From Bryum argenteum (lineage: Eukaryota > Streptophyta > Bryopsida > Bryales > Bryaceae), in contig CM073321.1 of assembly GCA_037043015.1 (NCBI GenBank), forward strand, positions 34,264,101 to 34,328,100: DNA of 64,000 nt, written 5' to 3'. The notes beneath the pieces are model-generated. The model was given only the letters and a program-made list of their open reading frames with translations, was not told the origin of the DNA and searched no databases. Numbering within the stretch: the stretch's first letter is position 1; the number at the start of each line of letters is the position of its first letter. Shown piece by piece: positions 23,624 through 35,545 of this stretch. The position numbers and the translations under genes were made by a program.

Positions 23624-24963
23624 GAAATGTTAAATCATTATGTGACATGGCAATATTGAAAATACTAATTTGAGGCTATTCTCACTATTTTTTCATTGGT
23701 CTATTTTTTAATAATATTAAAATAAAAATCATATTTCAATAAAAAATATATTTTGTAAATTTTATTATATTAAAATAAACTGAAATATTATAATTCTGTA
23801 ATTTTTTTATGATTTAAAAATATTTAAATATTTAAAAAATATTATATAAAAAATATTATATCTGTAAAATAACAATGGTGCCAAAAAATAGAATTTCGAA
23901 GTAAAAGTAATTTCGTGGATATTTAATCCTCAAAAAAAGTGTGGACATAGATTAAAAAAGTTATTTACAACGCTTTATCTACATGGCAACAAAATCTCCA
24001 CGTCGGACCAGTTGACAAGTCATGCAACATCTAGTCGGATGTCTAACACGGTGTCCAACTTACCATAACTACGGTCAGGCATGAATGTCCGCGTAGACAT
24101 CTATTGGGATGTCTATGAAGATGTTTTGCACGACATCCTCCTAGACGTCATTTATCGAAAAGCGGCAGTAGTTAAGGGTCTCTTAAGAATAATGTCAAAT
24201 TCTTCTCTTACTGCTTGTCCTCCATTGGCGCGGGTCTCTGATTAGGCTCTATCTCTGATAACCCTTAATCCTCGAATACTTAAAAAAGATATAAAAAGAA
24301 AATAAAAACAATAAACAGTATTTTTTGGCTTACTTCAAGAAGGAACTAAATATTATTGATTATCCTATAGATTAGATTATTATAGTCCAATGGCAAGTTT
24401 ATACATTACTCTATCATCAACTACCAATATTATACAAATTGAAGCAAATTTACAGTAGATATAAATTTATGAAATTAGCTATTTAATATAGTTGAGTCAA
24501 TTCTAGAATAGAATTAGTATTAGGAAAGTTAGTTGGAAAGTTAGTTAGTACAGGAATAAAAGGTAGTTAAGAGTTGGAAGGAGAGCCTATCACCATGGAA
24601 GACTATAAATAGTCTCATAATTGTGATTCCACACTTTTCTATCAATAAAGATTATATGATTTGTTTTGGAAGAAACTCTATGTCCTACAATACGTGCTTT
24701 GTTGTCGAAAGAACTTTAAAGCATCTGGTATTTGATTTGTTGTGGAAGAAAACAAAAAACCTTTTATGATTAACGTGTTGTAGTTGAAACTCTGAAGATG
24801 TCATCAGATGTCTTTGATAATATCTGCAGGGATGTCTAAGATGACGTTCATGAAAATGTTTAACATGATGTCTATGAAGTTGTCGAAGATGACATCTACA
24901 ACATCATCCATAATCATCTACAAGGATGATTTTCATCGACTTCAGTGGATGAACAAAGGCGGC

Positions 24964-25245
24964 TAGGGTTTGCTGCAGCCGCCATAGTTAGGTCATGATA
25001 CCTTTAAGTAGAATTAGAGGCCGCATAAAGCTCATTTGTGCCTTCATTTTTTCAAGGAGTTAGTGTTTAGAGTGTAGAGGCTAAGGTTTGCTTCTTCATG
25101 TGGTTAGGGTTTGCTGCATCCGCCATAGTTAGGTCATGAGACCTTTAAATGAAATTACAAAGCTCAATTTTGCCTTACTTTTTCCAAAGAGTTAGTGTTT
25201 AAAGTATAGAGGATTTCAAAATTGTTTCTATTCAATTTTAGAATG
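24964..25245. repeat. 141-bp direct duplication
   Basis: TAGGGTTTGCTGCAGCCGCC plus ATAGTTAGGTCATGA at 24964 recurs at 25105 with few changes, and both are followed by ACCTTTAA and GAGTTAGTGTTTA. A weaker third start is near 25315. Confidence 0.7.
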
Positions 25246-26468
25246 ATTGTTAACTACAATAAGAGAATAGTAGTTGTAGAAATCTAGTAGCTCTCAAGAG
25301 TAGTGGTTTCCTTCTTCATGTGGCTAAGATTTGCTACTTAAGAGGAACTGGATTTCAAAAGCATCATGTACAAGAAACCCTAGCACTTGTAGTATTTGAT
25401 TTGTTGTGGAAGAAACCCTAGTACTTGTAGTATTTGATTTGTTGTAGAAGATGTCTATGATGATGTCTTCAAGATGTCTTACAACATGTCTATGAAGATG
25501 TCTAATTGTGTTGATGGAATTTCTGTTTTGGAGGGTGGGACATGAGGGTGGGGCAGCGAAATACGATGTGAGGCCGCGAAGAAAAAATGAAGCTACATAC
25601 GTGCTTGTAGGTGAGTGAAACAGATGTATGCATAGATGTCTATAACGTTGTTTTTAATGATGTCTAGAAGGATGTCTGAAGAAATGTCTAAGCAGATGTT
25701 TGCAAGAATGTCTAACTGTGTCGATATCTTGAGGTTAGGAAGTAAACCATCTTAACCTAGGTAGTGCAATTAAATGGAATTAAATCAGAATTTTTTTACC
25801 TTTACAAACCCTTCTTTAAATGCAGCTGATATTGGATTATTGAACATGTGTAGCGGCGGGACATGCACATGACCATACAGGTATTGACAGCAAGCGATGG
25901 TAGTGGAGGGGCTTCCGGAGTTCAAATTGTGGGTGCGTAGTATATCGTAGTTGTTGACAGACGTATTAGTTAATAGTCTAGTTTTGTATTATCTGAGGTT
26001 TTAATGACTTAAGCAATATATGTTTGACTCAAAATTTTTGACGTGACAGTGTTTACAGTTTATGTTATGTGAGACGTCTGTGGATTACGAATCTGATTAC
26101 AATATAAATATTTAAAAACGTCATCATAGATGTCCTTTAATATGAACAGAAAACATCAATAGTAACATTGTTGCAAACATTATGTTTAACACAAAACGTT
26201 TACATCCATGTCCTTCGGGATGTCGCTACAAACATCCAAGCAAACATCACAAATTTAACAAGGACATCAACCTAAACATCATTCTACGCACTGGAGACAT
26301 CTTATAAGACATACAAAGTGTCTTTTAAGATATCTTGTAAGACATTGCATACGTCATGCAAGACATCTTGTACGACATTTAAAATGTTTTGCAAGACAAT
26401 TTAAGTCGTCTTAACTGATGTCCAAATCATGATAGAAGCATAAAACCTCCAAAACATGCTGACGTGGC

Positions 26469-27548
26469 ATGCCACATCAACTTTTCCCGCGTGCCACGTC
26501 GGATTTTCCCGCGTGCCACGTTGGATTCTGGCGCCAAGAGCGACTGCCACGAGATGCGCCAACTTCCGACAGCTCTGACTTCTCCGACCATGACGAGGTT
26601 GAGGGTGCGAGCGACGGTGATGACGGCGACGACGATGACCGCGCTGATGATGCTGAACTTGTGGCCATGACCTTAGGCGACGAGGTGGTTCCCGATCCAT
26701 CCCACAACGAGACTACTTTGGCGGTTGCCGCTCTTGTCGAGTCTATTGCTCTCCAATGCCCGCAGATCGCATACAGGAGGCAGATTGAGAAAGAGAAGTA
26801 CAACAAATGGTTCGTGAAAGGAGTCTGGAAGCCCGAGGACGAGCCGGAGGATAACAAAGTAATCCGGTATTACGACTTCTCGGAGGAGCCAAAGTCTCCA
26901 AAGCCCAAGAGCAATGAGGATGATCCTCTTCTCCCTGTCGGGCCCAAGGAACCTGGAGAGCCTTCACAACCACTAGTGAAGCTCGAAATTGTCGTTCTTT
27001 TGCTCACGAAGGATCAGAAGCGGGCAAAGAAGCTGAAGGAGAAGGAGACGCGGAAAGCCATCAAGGCACAAGAACTTGCGGCAAAGCGGATGGAGAGAGA
27101 GAAGCAACGGTTAGCAGACATCGCGGCCCAGAATGCACGAGTTGACAGATTAGAGTCCACCATCATGAGTTCATAGTCTGAAACTCGCATGCATCTGGGC
27201 AAGATGGAGCATATGTTTCTTTCATTCGGGAATATCTTATCCCAATTGCCTATTCATCTCCCCATAGCCTCCATAAACTCTGATCAACCCCACCTCAGCA
27301 TCTATGACGCGCGTCCACCAGCCATCATCGCGCCTCCACAACCTCCTCATGTTACTGAACTAGAGATCGCACCCTGCCCCGTACCCCTCGAGATTTCGTA
27401 TAGGCTTCGACAAGAGGATGATGTCCCGACTGTGGTTACTGCAACTCCGACACATCACACCGCTGCAGTAGCATTAAATGTGGAGAAGTTGTCCCTTCCC
27501 GTGACTCTCCCGTGGCTGCTATCGAGACGGCTAAGTCTTCACCAATAA
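26469..27548 (+). CDS. Acidic coiled-coil protein, unknown (partial or broken)
   Basis: An open frame from 26469 to 27176 has an Asp-rich stretch (SDHDEVEGASDGDDGDDDD) and then a charged middle (KEKYNKWFVKGVWKPEDEPE). A Lys/Glu-rich coiled coil follows (KDQKRAKKLKEKETRKAIKA and AAKRMEREKQRLADIAAQN). After a TAG at 27174 the sequence continues in a second open stretch (27189-27548), Pro-rich. No ATG suits the start of the acidic region, and upstream GTGCCACGT words repeat three times (26465-26525). I do not recognise the family. Codon use is GC-rich compared with the surroundings, which supports real coding. Confidence 0.4.
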
Positions 27549-28060
27549 ATGCAGAGGTTAGTACTATTCTTTCCTTCTCTTTGTCTTTGCGATCGTTGCT
27601 GGTGATGGCAATTGCTCTGCTATTCCCTCATGTCTTGAAGTTTTCGCATTTAGTAATCTTAAAGCCGGCGCTCCTTGTTTGACAGGAGTCCGGAAGCGAT
27701 GGCGGCGAGTAGGTCGACGAGTAGTCTCCGAATTATTGGATGCTGTTTCGCTTTTAGTATATAGTACATTTATAAACGTTGTACTTATTGAAACATCATT
27801 CAATAAAATTGAGACTCTTTTCTTCTACATCATTTTTCGTCTTTAGTGAGGCACGTCCTTCTCATCACAAGGCCCTAAACATCGTCCTTTTCTACCAAGC
27901 CCCCCTTCTGAATACCTTGTTCCGTCCGATAGCTTCAAAATCCCCCACCAACCACTTCATGTTACCTCTGGGTGTCGCGGTTCAATACCAAATAAGTCTT
28001 TGTGAGTTCTTTGCATACTTGACAATTTGCAAGGTACACACCCTCTTGTTTTAATACCAT

Positions 28061-28918
28061 TTGCCATTGTTACGTGTTCCCTCGCTGCGGGCGGGACCGT
28101 CCAAACATCCCAAACAGCGTATCTCGCCCGAGCTACCCATTACGCATATCTCGCGCAGTCTTTTACGGTCCAAGCCCAAGTGGTTGAATGTGGTGTTGGA
28201 GTTAAACGGGGTTCTATGTTCGATGGCCTCTGTGTCTACCCCAACGCCTGCAGAGTGCCTGTCTTTTCCGGATCCCAATAATCCTCCGATGTTTTCCTCC
28301 ACCGTCCCAACCTTAGTTGCCGGCAGGGTCGTCTATCGTTGTCCCGGGTTGACCGGGTTCCTTCGCTTACTAAATTTGTTTTGCCACTTCCACGTCTGGG
28401 GTACCCTAGTGCCTAAGGTTGTCCATGGACTCTGCTCCTTTTTGTTCTCGAAGTCAGACGTTGCCCCTGGACTTGTCTTGGCTTCCAACCAATGCAATAA
28501 TTTGTTGTTAAAGAATTACCCATTCGCCAAGTACCCCGGCACAACAAATCCCATCCTCTTGAATTATCCTCGACGTCGGTTGTATCCTAGGAAGGGTGCC
28601 AATTTCAATAACAATAACATGCTCATTGTCGATTCCAAGCCTGAGACTTGCATTGCGGTTCCCACAAAGAACACACTTTTCACTGTTCCGTGGAACCATT
28701 CCTGTCCGGAGGAGCCAAAGTCCGACTTATTAAAGAGGATAGGCGAGATATGTCTTTCCGTGCATTTGAACGGTCATGAGAATTTTCCCGAGACTATGCG
28801 CCATCGTAGACCCACGCATAATGAACTGTCGAAAGACTCAGAGTTGTATAAGCTCTTGAGCCATAATCTTCCATATTTGTGGAATCAGGACCGAATGAGT
28901 GGGAAGAATTTGCCTTAA
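28061..28918 (+). CDS. FCP1/NIF-like HAD phosphatase-fold protein, probably inactive
   Basis: The 285-codon open frame has no ATG at its head, so an upstream exon is likely. PKWLNVVLELNGVLC stands where FCP1/NIF phosphatases have the DxDx(T/V) nucleophile motif, and here both Asp positions are replaced (E and N). It is followed by VYRCPGLTGFLRLLNLFCHFHVWGT, LASNQC, NPILLNYPRRR and NNMLIVDSKPETC, matching the order of NIF-domain motifs including a retained late Asp. LLKRIGEICLSV ends the fold. Known members dephosphorylate Ser in proteins such as the RNA polymerase II tail. The lost Asp residues argue against catalysis here. It reads through with no internal stop, unusual for this window. Confidence 0.55.
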   Translation: MPLLRVPSLRAGPSKHPKQRISPELPITHISRSLLRSKPKWLNVVLELNGVLCSMASVSTPTPAECLSFPDPNNPPMFSSTVPTLVAGRVVYRCPGLTGFLRLLNLFCHFHVWGTLVPKVVHGLCSFLFSKSDVAPGLVLASNQCNNLLLKNYPFAKYPGTTNPILLNYPRRRLYPRKGANFNNNNMLIVDSKPETCIAVPTKNTLFTVPWNHSCPEEPKSDLLKRIGEICLSVHLNGHENFPETMRHRRPTHNELSKDSELYKLLSHNLPYLWNQDRMSGKNLP

Positions 28919-29260
28919 ATACTTTCATCATTGGTTTAATTCTGATTTTTACCCTAGGAACCTTATGTTTATCGGTTGCTTAGATGGAGATATATTGTGG
29001 ATCGATTGGGAAATCCCCCCTTGACAAACGTGATTAAATGCGTTGTTATATTGTGTACCTTTTTCATTGCACTTAGTGTCATGGACTCACTTTCTAAAAT
29101 GGGTGTGTTTATAAACCAGGTTGATGCCGTTGGACGCCGCCTTTCTCTACTTCCATCATGTGTTTTGCAAGCAAATCTTGCAATTGGTCCTTCATCTGTG
29201 TCAGATGCCTCCATTACAAGTGATGACTGGAGAACTTTCTCGGAATAAAGGCGGGGACGA

Positions 29261-29743
29261 TTGATCTACTATGCTCGACGACGACGCGTGTTCAGAGATT
29301 ACACGAAGGAGGACATGGATAATGACGAGAACAATGTAGTAGACAATCCCCCTATTCAGACTCAACTAAGTATTGCAATCTGCCATGATCGAATCGGTGT
29401 GATGACCTCGGTTGCAGCGGCACCCCAAGATGAAGCTGTGTTTCGCAACTCCGTCGTAGATGGTCGTGCCTATTTAGCTCGATTCAATCCAAATAGTTCC
29501 TTGCCGAATACTGTGCCTCATTGTACCTTGTCTCTTGGGGCAAACACTTGCATTCATCTTACACAATTATTGTCCGAGACTCACCGTCTATTACGGAGAC
29601 GTGCATCGAAGCGTCGTAGAAGTGGTGCGCTTATGGAGATGGACAAGCCTGCACTCTCTAAATACACACGTAGTAAGGAACCTGTATTCACTAGAAAAGA
29701 GTCTAGTGGTGATACCTCCTCTCCGCCATGTCGTGATTGGTAG
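29261..29743 (+). CDS. Hypothetical protein, basic C-terminal region
   Basis: 160-codon open frame starting MIYYARRRRVFRDYTKEDMD, acidic then hydrophobic, with a basic run LLRRRASKRRRSG. It follows the FCP1-like gene by 340 bp on the same strand. It could be a downstream exon of that gene or of an unrelated one. Family not recognised. Confidence 0.3.
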   Translation: MIYYARRRRVFRDYTKEDMDNDENNVVDNPPIQTQLSIAICHDRIGVMTSVAAAPQDEAVFRNSVVDGRAYLARFNPNSSLPNTVPHCTLSLGANTCIHLTQLLSETHRLLRRRASKRRRSGALMEMDKPALSKYTRSKEPVFTRKESSGDTSSPPCRDW

Positions 29744-30023
29744 ATAATATAATGCCTACATGTTGGAGGTCTACAATTACATCAATAAATTGTATTTGTG
29801 CTTTCATATCAATAAAATTTTCTCTTGAAGGAACATATTTCTTAGCTTGCATTTTGATATACTTTCTCTTATTGTCTTTTATATTTGGGAAAACTCAGCA
29901 TTATCAGTAATAACCTAATGATTTGGTAAATAATTAGGTGAGAATCGATCTAAATGGAAGTCTCCCTTATTACTAAAATCGGTATATATTCCCATTGTAA
30001 CAAATTACGTGTTAATGCAGCAG

Positions 30024-30998
30024 AGTCGCATGAATAATTTGATAGTAATTCTTGGCACGGCTTGTATCATCGAACTTGAGAACAAGAGTCTAAGAGGAGG
30101 TTACGGCACAATTTCCAAAGTTCACATAAGAGGGGTTGTGGCCATTGAAGAGTTTTGGGAATTTGCTGCAAAGACTCCCAACTACGCCGTGACATGACCA
30201 GACTTGGCCAAGGTGGAGCATCAGAATGAGGCGTTTGCCGTGAGGATACAACATCCAGGTGTTATTCGTTTTATAGCCATTCATTCAAATAAGTTCCAAG
30301 GCTATACGTATTGGTAGATTCAATCGACGTTGGCCCTTGATGCAAAGTATGGAGATGATGTTAACGGAGATATTGCACTCACACCTCATTCCGATGATGA
30401 GTTTATTCGAGCTTGGTAGTTGGTTCGGTTTTGCAGAAAAGGAACTGAGCTTGCTTGGGCTCTAGTGCATATCATGTGTGAAGTCCACCGGATGAACTAC
30501 CTCCACAACGATGTGTCACCAGACAACATACTTTTTCACTTTCCTCAAGATGAATCACGAGTGTATATTGGTGTATGCGATTGGGGGCTAACCACGAGCA
30601 TGGATGATAAAATGAGGTCCTTGTACACGTTGACGAAACCCAAAGAGAGAATTGATACTCTACAAGCACGATATTGGGTGGATCCTCGGGTGGCGTACTT
30701 GTACAAACGGAGTGATGAAATAAATGTTACTTCCTTCTTTGATAGCGCTTTGGAGGAGTTTGCTACGGCACAGATAGCACAACGAATCCATAAGTAGAGC
30801 ATGTCGACGGCCTACGAGAATTTGCAAATTACAACAGGGCCTGACCGGTAGTCAAATCAAGACTTGGCAAATGCTTTTGACCAATACTTGGAGATGGTGG
30901 CTGATGCAAAGTATACGTTGACCCACGTTGTCAACCGCTTCATGGAATCATTCTATTGGCCGGTGCCAAATGATCATTTTCGCACCAAGTATTATTAG
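30024..30998 (+). pseudogene. Kinase-like cargo gene, copy B (5' truncated)
   Basis: Nearly identical to copy A from RMNNLIVILGTACIIE through the glycine loop, HND catalytic loop and CDWG to the terminal YWPVPNDHFRTKYY. The same TGA and TAG stops are present. The 5' end with the MPKHGV start and the GC-rich block is absent because homology to copy A stops at about 30010. The near identity over about 1.2 kb contrasts with the lower identity elsewhere in the arms. Confidence 0.7.
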
Positions 30999-31711
30999 TA
31001 AATTAGTTCCGCGCATCTGTTGTAGTTCTTGCGGCTTTATTAGCTTTTTAGATTCTTCATTGAAGTCCTAATGTAGATGTAGGCAATTTTTTGGAGTCAA
31101 ATGTATTACATGCCTTCTATATGTAGGTACTTCAAGTACATTCTTGTTTTTATATACCTTGCAATGATTCCAATGAATGACTTCTTCTCCATTGTTTGTT
31201 ATTTTATTTTATTACTTAATACCTTCAATAGAAATATCTTTAAATCTTCATGAACAATATTTGAGAATATATAATGAATTGTGAAACTTCTTCATTACAT
31301 CAACCTTGCGTAGTTGCGATATTAATGGTTTGTTCGAAATCAAGTCAAGCATAATATGACTTTTCTTACATATGCCTTTATTTGTATGAATTGAATAACA
31401 TATCATATGTTAGGTGAGAGTGTGAACAGTGAAAGAAGGCTTAAAGCCAAAGAAAAGAAATTATTACCACCAAGTGAACTCATACTAAAAATACAAGACA
31501 TCGCGATAAAATCCTTGAAATAACAAATTGCATAGTATATTAATATTTAATGATATAGTCAAATATTCGTATAATCTATTCATAAACAAAATATGGATTT
31601 CAAGATCCTCAAAATTGGTCCCTAGCAAGGCGATAATGTTGTAGACATAAACCGTTGCCCTAACTACATAACTTTCACTATAATGACACTATGTATGATG
31701 ATTTGTCATTC

Positions 31712-32802
31712 TTAATCGGAGTCTTCATCATCATGTTTATGACTTGGCACAGCGCCATAAGTAGGTGGTCCTTGAGAAGATTCTCCAAACCAGTAAGTTT
31801 GCCTGAAGTTTCTTTCGGCTTCAAGCTGTTCAATGTAATCCTGCTCACTTAGAAGTGTGGCTTGTTGCAGATCTTGTTGGTACCTCGCCTCTGGAAGAAT
31901 TGGCCTCATGGCCTACGGTAATCAGGACTTCCGAATGTTGTACCGTATTGGTTCCCACGATTGTATGAGTTTATAGGATGAGTTGGGGTTGAGTTGCCTT
32001 GAGCAATGGATCCGCTACCCTGCTCAACTCCTAAACCATGTGTACCTCATGTATACATTGGAGGTGGGTAGTTAGAACTAGATCCACCTCTACCGTATTC
32101 GCGTTTGACTCCGTACGTGTTTTCCTGATGGGGTGGCATATAACTCACATGAGTACCGAATTGGTGGTTACCATGGTAATACTTCGCACTTCCTGTGCCA
32201 AAGGATACTGGTGCTTCACAATCGTCATGGTTTGAATCTTGGTTAGTGCCCCCATATGCCCTTGGAGTTCCATGTTGTTGAAGTTGGGCATCTATATCAG
32301 CTGAACGTTCTGAATAAGTAGTATAACAATCGCTTGGTCCCATCCAATTTGTTGGAATAAATCGGTTGCTGCGATCCAATAAATGCACGTTCAAACCTAT
32401 CACAGTGGTCCAGTCAATATCCTTGTGAAGAACTATTTCAGCCTGGACCATGGCCATGGTAGAATACAACATCAGTACTGGCCTTGTGTTCTTGATTCCA
32501 ACCGCAATTGTGACTTCATGATATCGGTGCGCAAAATGGTCGCTCTTGCAATTCTTCACTAGGCCTTCACGACGAGGACCATATTTCACTGCTTCGTGAC
32601 GCGGCCATAACTTCATTATGTGATACATCTTCATGTACTTCTTGCACATGGTGCGATTCCAAACATCTACCTTCTCCTCTCGCCAACCCGGCTCTACAAC
32701 ACAGTTTAGATCACTCCATGCTTCTCAATCCATTTCTGAAGGGTCGCCCTTTGTTCGTGGAGACTTGGCCTCACCTCTCGAACGTGAAAGCTTCGGCGCC
32801 AT
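31712..32802 (-). pseudogene. CKKYVKMYH-domain, Gly/Tyr/Asn-rich cargo gene, copy B
   Basis: The start MAPKLSRSRGEAKSP is at 32802. TGG in copy A is TGA here (MD then stop), after which the frame stays open: TMCKKYMKMYHIMKLWPR, NCKSDHFAHRYHEVTIAVG, LYSTMAMVQAEIVLHKDIDW, and the low-complexity HQENTYGVKREYGRGGSS region to a TGA after PPPMYT. About 140 bp present in copy A (roughly 17283-17425) are missing before DLQQATLLSEQDYIEQLEA. This copy is the better guide to the domain because it lacks the frameshift seen in copy A. Role unknown. Confidence 0.6.
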
Positions 32803-32944
32803 TTTCAGCAGCGACAAGTATGCACAGTGTGGGCGTGGGTGACCCACGCGGACTCTGAACAACGCAGTCGATGCAGCTTTAAAAAAAGCCACAACGTACA
32901 GCCCGTTCACCAGAGTGAGGGAGAATGAGCCCCTCCCCTCCTGT

Positions 32945-33235
32945 TTATGCCGACCGGGGATCGGATGCCATTAGCTAGCTGGCACTGGCCGTCCGATCCC
33001 GGATGGCAGCGGTCAAATCGCCGGTCGAGCGGCCTGGATCAGACGTACGACCGATAGGGGTCGCACGATGGACCGGTCGATCGGAGCCGCCCGATGGCGC
33101 GGTCGATCGGTCGATCAGGGCCGTCGATGCCGGCCGACCGATCCGAGCGACCGGGGACAGGTCGGCCGACCGGCCCGGCAACTGACGACCGGGCCGGCGT
33201 CCTGCGACCAGCGACCGGCCTGGCGTACCTCCCTT
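32945..33235. repeat. GC-rich block upstream of the CKKYVKMYH gene, copy B
   Basis: CCGACCGGGGATCGG, GGTCGATCGGTCGATC and GACCGGCCCGGC words, upstream of the gene start as in copy A, but without the 18-bp array. Confidence 0.6.
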
Positions 33236-35257
33236 CCCCGTACCTCCCTTACCCCTCCTCTACTTGCATCTCCCCAACTCTCTCCGTTTGCACAATTTCG
33301 AGGACTTCCCTGCATTAAATATTTGCAATTTGAATAGTACTATTTTTAGCCCGGATAGTCCACGTGGCGTCTAAATATGGACAGGGCATGTTCTGACAAG
33401 GGAATGTCGGGAATATCTTTTCGTCATAAACGGGAATGTTTTATGACCAAGATACTCTCGGCTTTAAATAAATCTATAATATGGGACTCTTTACAAGAGG
33501 AGTGAAGGCCAACTAATCTCCAAGCCAATTCACTCACTTTTTGAGTTATGTTGCCCAATTAGCTTGAATTGGACAAAACATTTAACAATCAATATAGTGG
33601 GGCCAATTTTCCCATTTGTGAAGTCCTTCGGAGTTGATGCCCATCTCTAGAAGGAGAGCCAAGGCCATAGGGCCAATTCTTATTATTAGCTAGAGTCCAT
33701 GTTTTTTATTTGTACACATTTATTTTTTATATTTTTTTTTCTGAAATATTCTTTCCTAACACCTTAACAACCACGGCCACCGATTCGGCTTTTACCGTCA
33801 CGGCCAAAAAATGTTTTATAGTCAACTTCAAATGTTATGATCTCGCATCTAGGGATGATCCAACGGTTGAAAATTTCAGACTACTTTGGATGGTAGTCTA
33901 CTCAAGATCCTACGGTTGAAATTATAAAAAATTTCCAAAAATATTGGACATAGCCCCTTTATGGTGAAACCACCTATTGTCGTGCACTTAAGGAAAATTG
34001 AGGGAATCCATATACTTGGAGTGAGAAATGAGTAGGTTACTATTTTTCACGGATAGGGAATAGGAAAAGACGAGCTAACCCTATTTATGTGCTTTTTTAA
34101 AGCACACACATAATTAGATACAAATTTCAAAAGGAGAAGCCTATAGGCGGGCACCCTAAATATGTACGCATGAGGTACATGCAAGGGAGGTGAGATCTTT
34201 ATAAATGCAAGAATCTTGGGTGCCCGCCTTTGGGTAGGTGCTCGCCTTTAGGTGGTTTCACCATAGTTCATAGTGGTGAGTGCTAGTATTGCAAGCTCCC
34301 ATGGATTGACATTCATTTCTTGTATCTCCCAACTTTTGTCAAAAATTTATCCATTCTCACTAGGAGATTTTGCCATGTATTGGCCCCCATTCATGGCTTG
34401 GCCCCTAGTGTGTACCCTGAGGTGGCCTTAAATCCTCTCATATTACATTCCATAAATTTTAACTATTCCTTGATGAGAGTATACTGATGTCTAACATTGG
34501 AGAGATCTAAGTATATATGAAATGTAGGTGAGCATGTGTGAGCATTTAGTTTTCATAACTTTGGTATTACTGTATTTGTCAATATTTAGACTTTCTATTT
34601 GGGCCTTAACTTTTCTACATTTTATGGTCTATATTATTTGATGTGCATTTGGAAATTACTCCATCATTGTGTATCTAATTTAGTAGTACTTACTCTAAAA
34701 AACATTGTGTTTAAACAACTAATTCTATTATTGGCTATTTTTTGTCTGACACCCTTGAACTAAGCTAGGAGTAGATATATAATCTAGTACATATACTTGT
34801 AACTAATTTGCACATATTCTTTTTAAAAAATTAATTGTAGCATTATTCTTATTGTATGTATTTGAATAATTACTTATTTCCCTCTTACAAAGGTAATAGA
34901 AATAAGTTTCTATTGTTACTATGTTGCGATCATAAAATAAGAGAAATAAATAGTGAGACTAATAAATTTTATGAAAATATCCCACCCTATAAGTTTTTAA
35001 CATATGGCAATAATGGCATCAACTTATAAATTTTTAATCATATTTGATATTGTACACGTATAGTACATTAGTACTAAGATTTGATGTTAAATGAAACTGA
35101 TTATTTGTATACTTTGATTGATTGATTTGGGAATAGAATATTTTGAAGAGCCATCACTTCTTCATTTACAGTATCTAATGGATAAAATCACTTGTGGATA
35201 GGATTTAAGTTCTTGGTTTAAGATGTATGAATTACTATCTAGGCCTCTGGGGTTTAG

Positions 35258-35290
35258 GGTGTAGAGTTTAGGGTTTAGGGTTTAGGGTCT
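35258..35290. repeat. Interstitial telomere-like tract
   Basis: GGTTTAGGGTGTAGAG and then three TTTAGGG units. It is one of two such tracts in copy B, because the region is duplicated. Confidence 0.65.
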
Positions 35291-35417
35291 TGAGGATTTG
35301 AGATAGATTTCATTTTAATTCTAGTTTTTGTGTTGCAAAGCTCTGCAAACACAATTGTGTGTGGAAGTAAAATAATGGATTCGTGTATGTATAGTGTAGT
35401 TCTCAATTATATTTTAC

Positions 35418-35545
35418 ATATCGGTCGACTGTCATCGGTCGAAGCGACCGGCGACCGGTCTGCCGACCGCCCAGGCGTCGGACGACCGGCATGGCGACCG
35501 ACCAGGTCCCCCGGGCGACCGGTCGGTCGGTTGTTCCGCGTACCC
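35418..35545. repeat. Extra GC-rich block marking the duplication junction
   Basis: ATCGGTCGACTGTCATCGG and GCGACCGGTCGGTCGG words. Copy A has none at the equivalent place. It is the head of the second duplicated unit. Confidence 0.55.

Larger units (their letters stand above)
23208..26420. mobile_element. CACTA-like zone with GATGTCTT subterminal words
   Basis: It begins CACTATAAGAAAAACC at 23208, a typical CACTA terminus. Many GATGTCTT/AAGACATC words follow at 23233-23420, again at 24000-24150, 24790-24930, 25440-25700 and most densely at 26100-26410. Such arrays are the binding sites of CACTA transposases. No matching right terminus (TTCTTATAGTG) was found and no transposase is visible, so the right limit is set only by the end of the word array. 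It interrupts the region between two coding stretches. Confidence 0.45.

Noticed and set aside
29468-29480. Another palindrome copy
   Set aside because: Only one half-site (TTTAGCTCGATTC) within an open frame, without the inverted arm.
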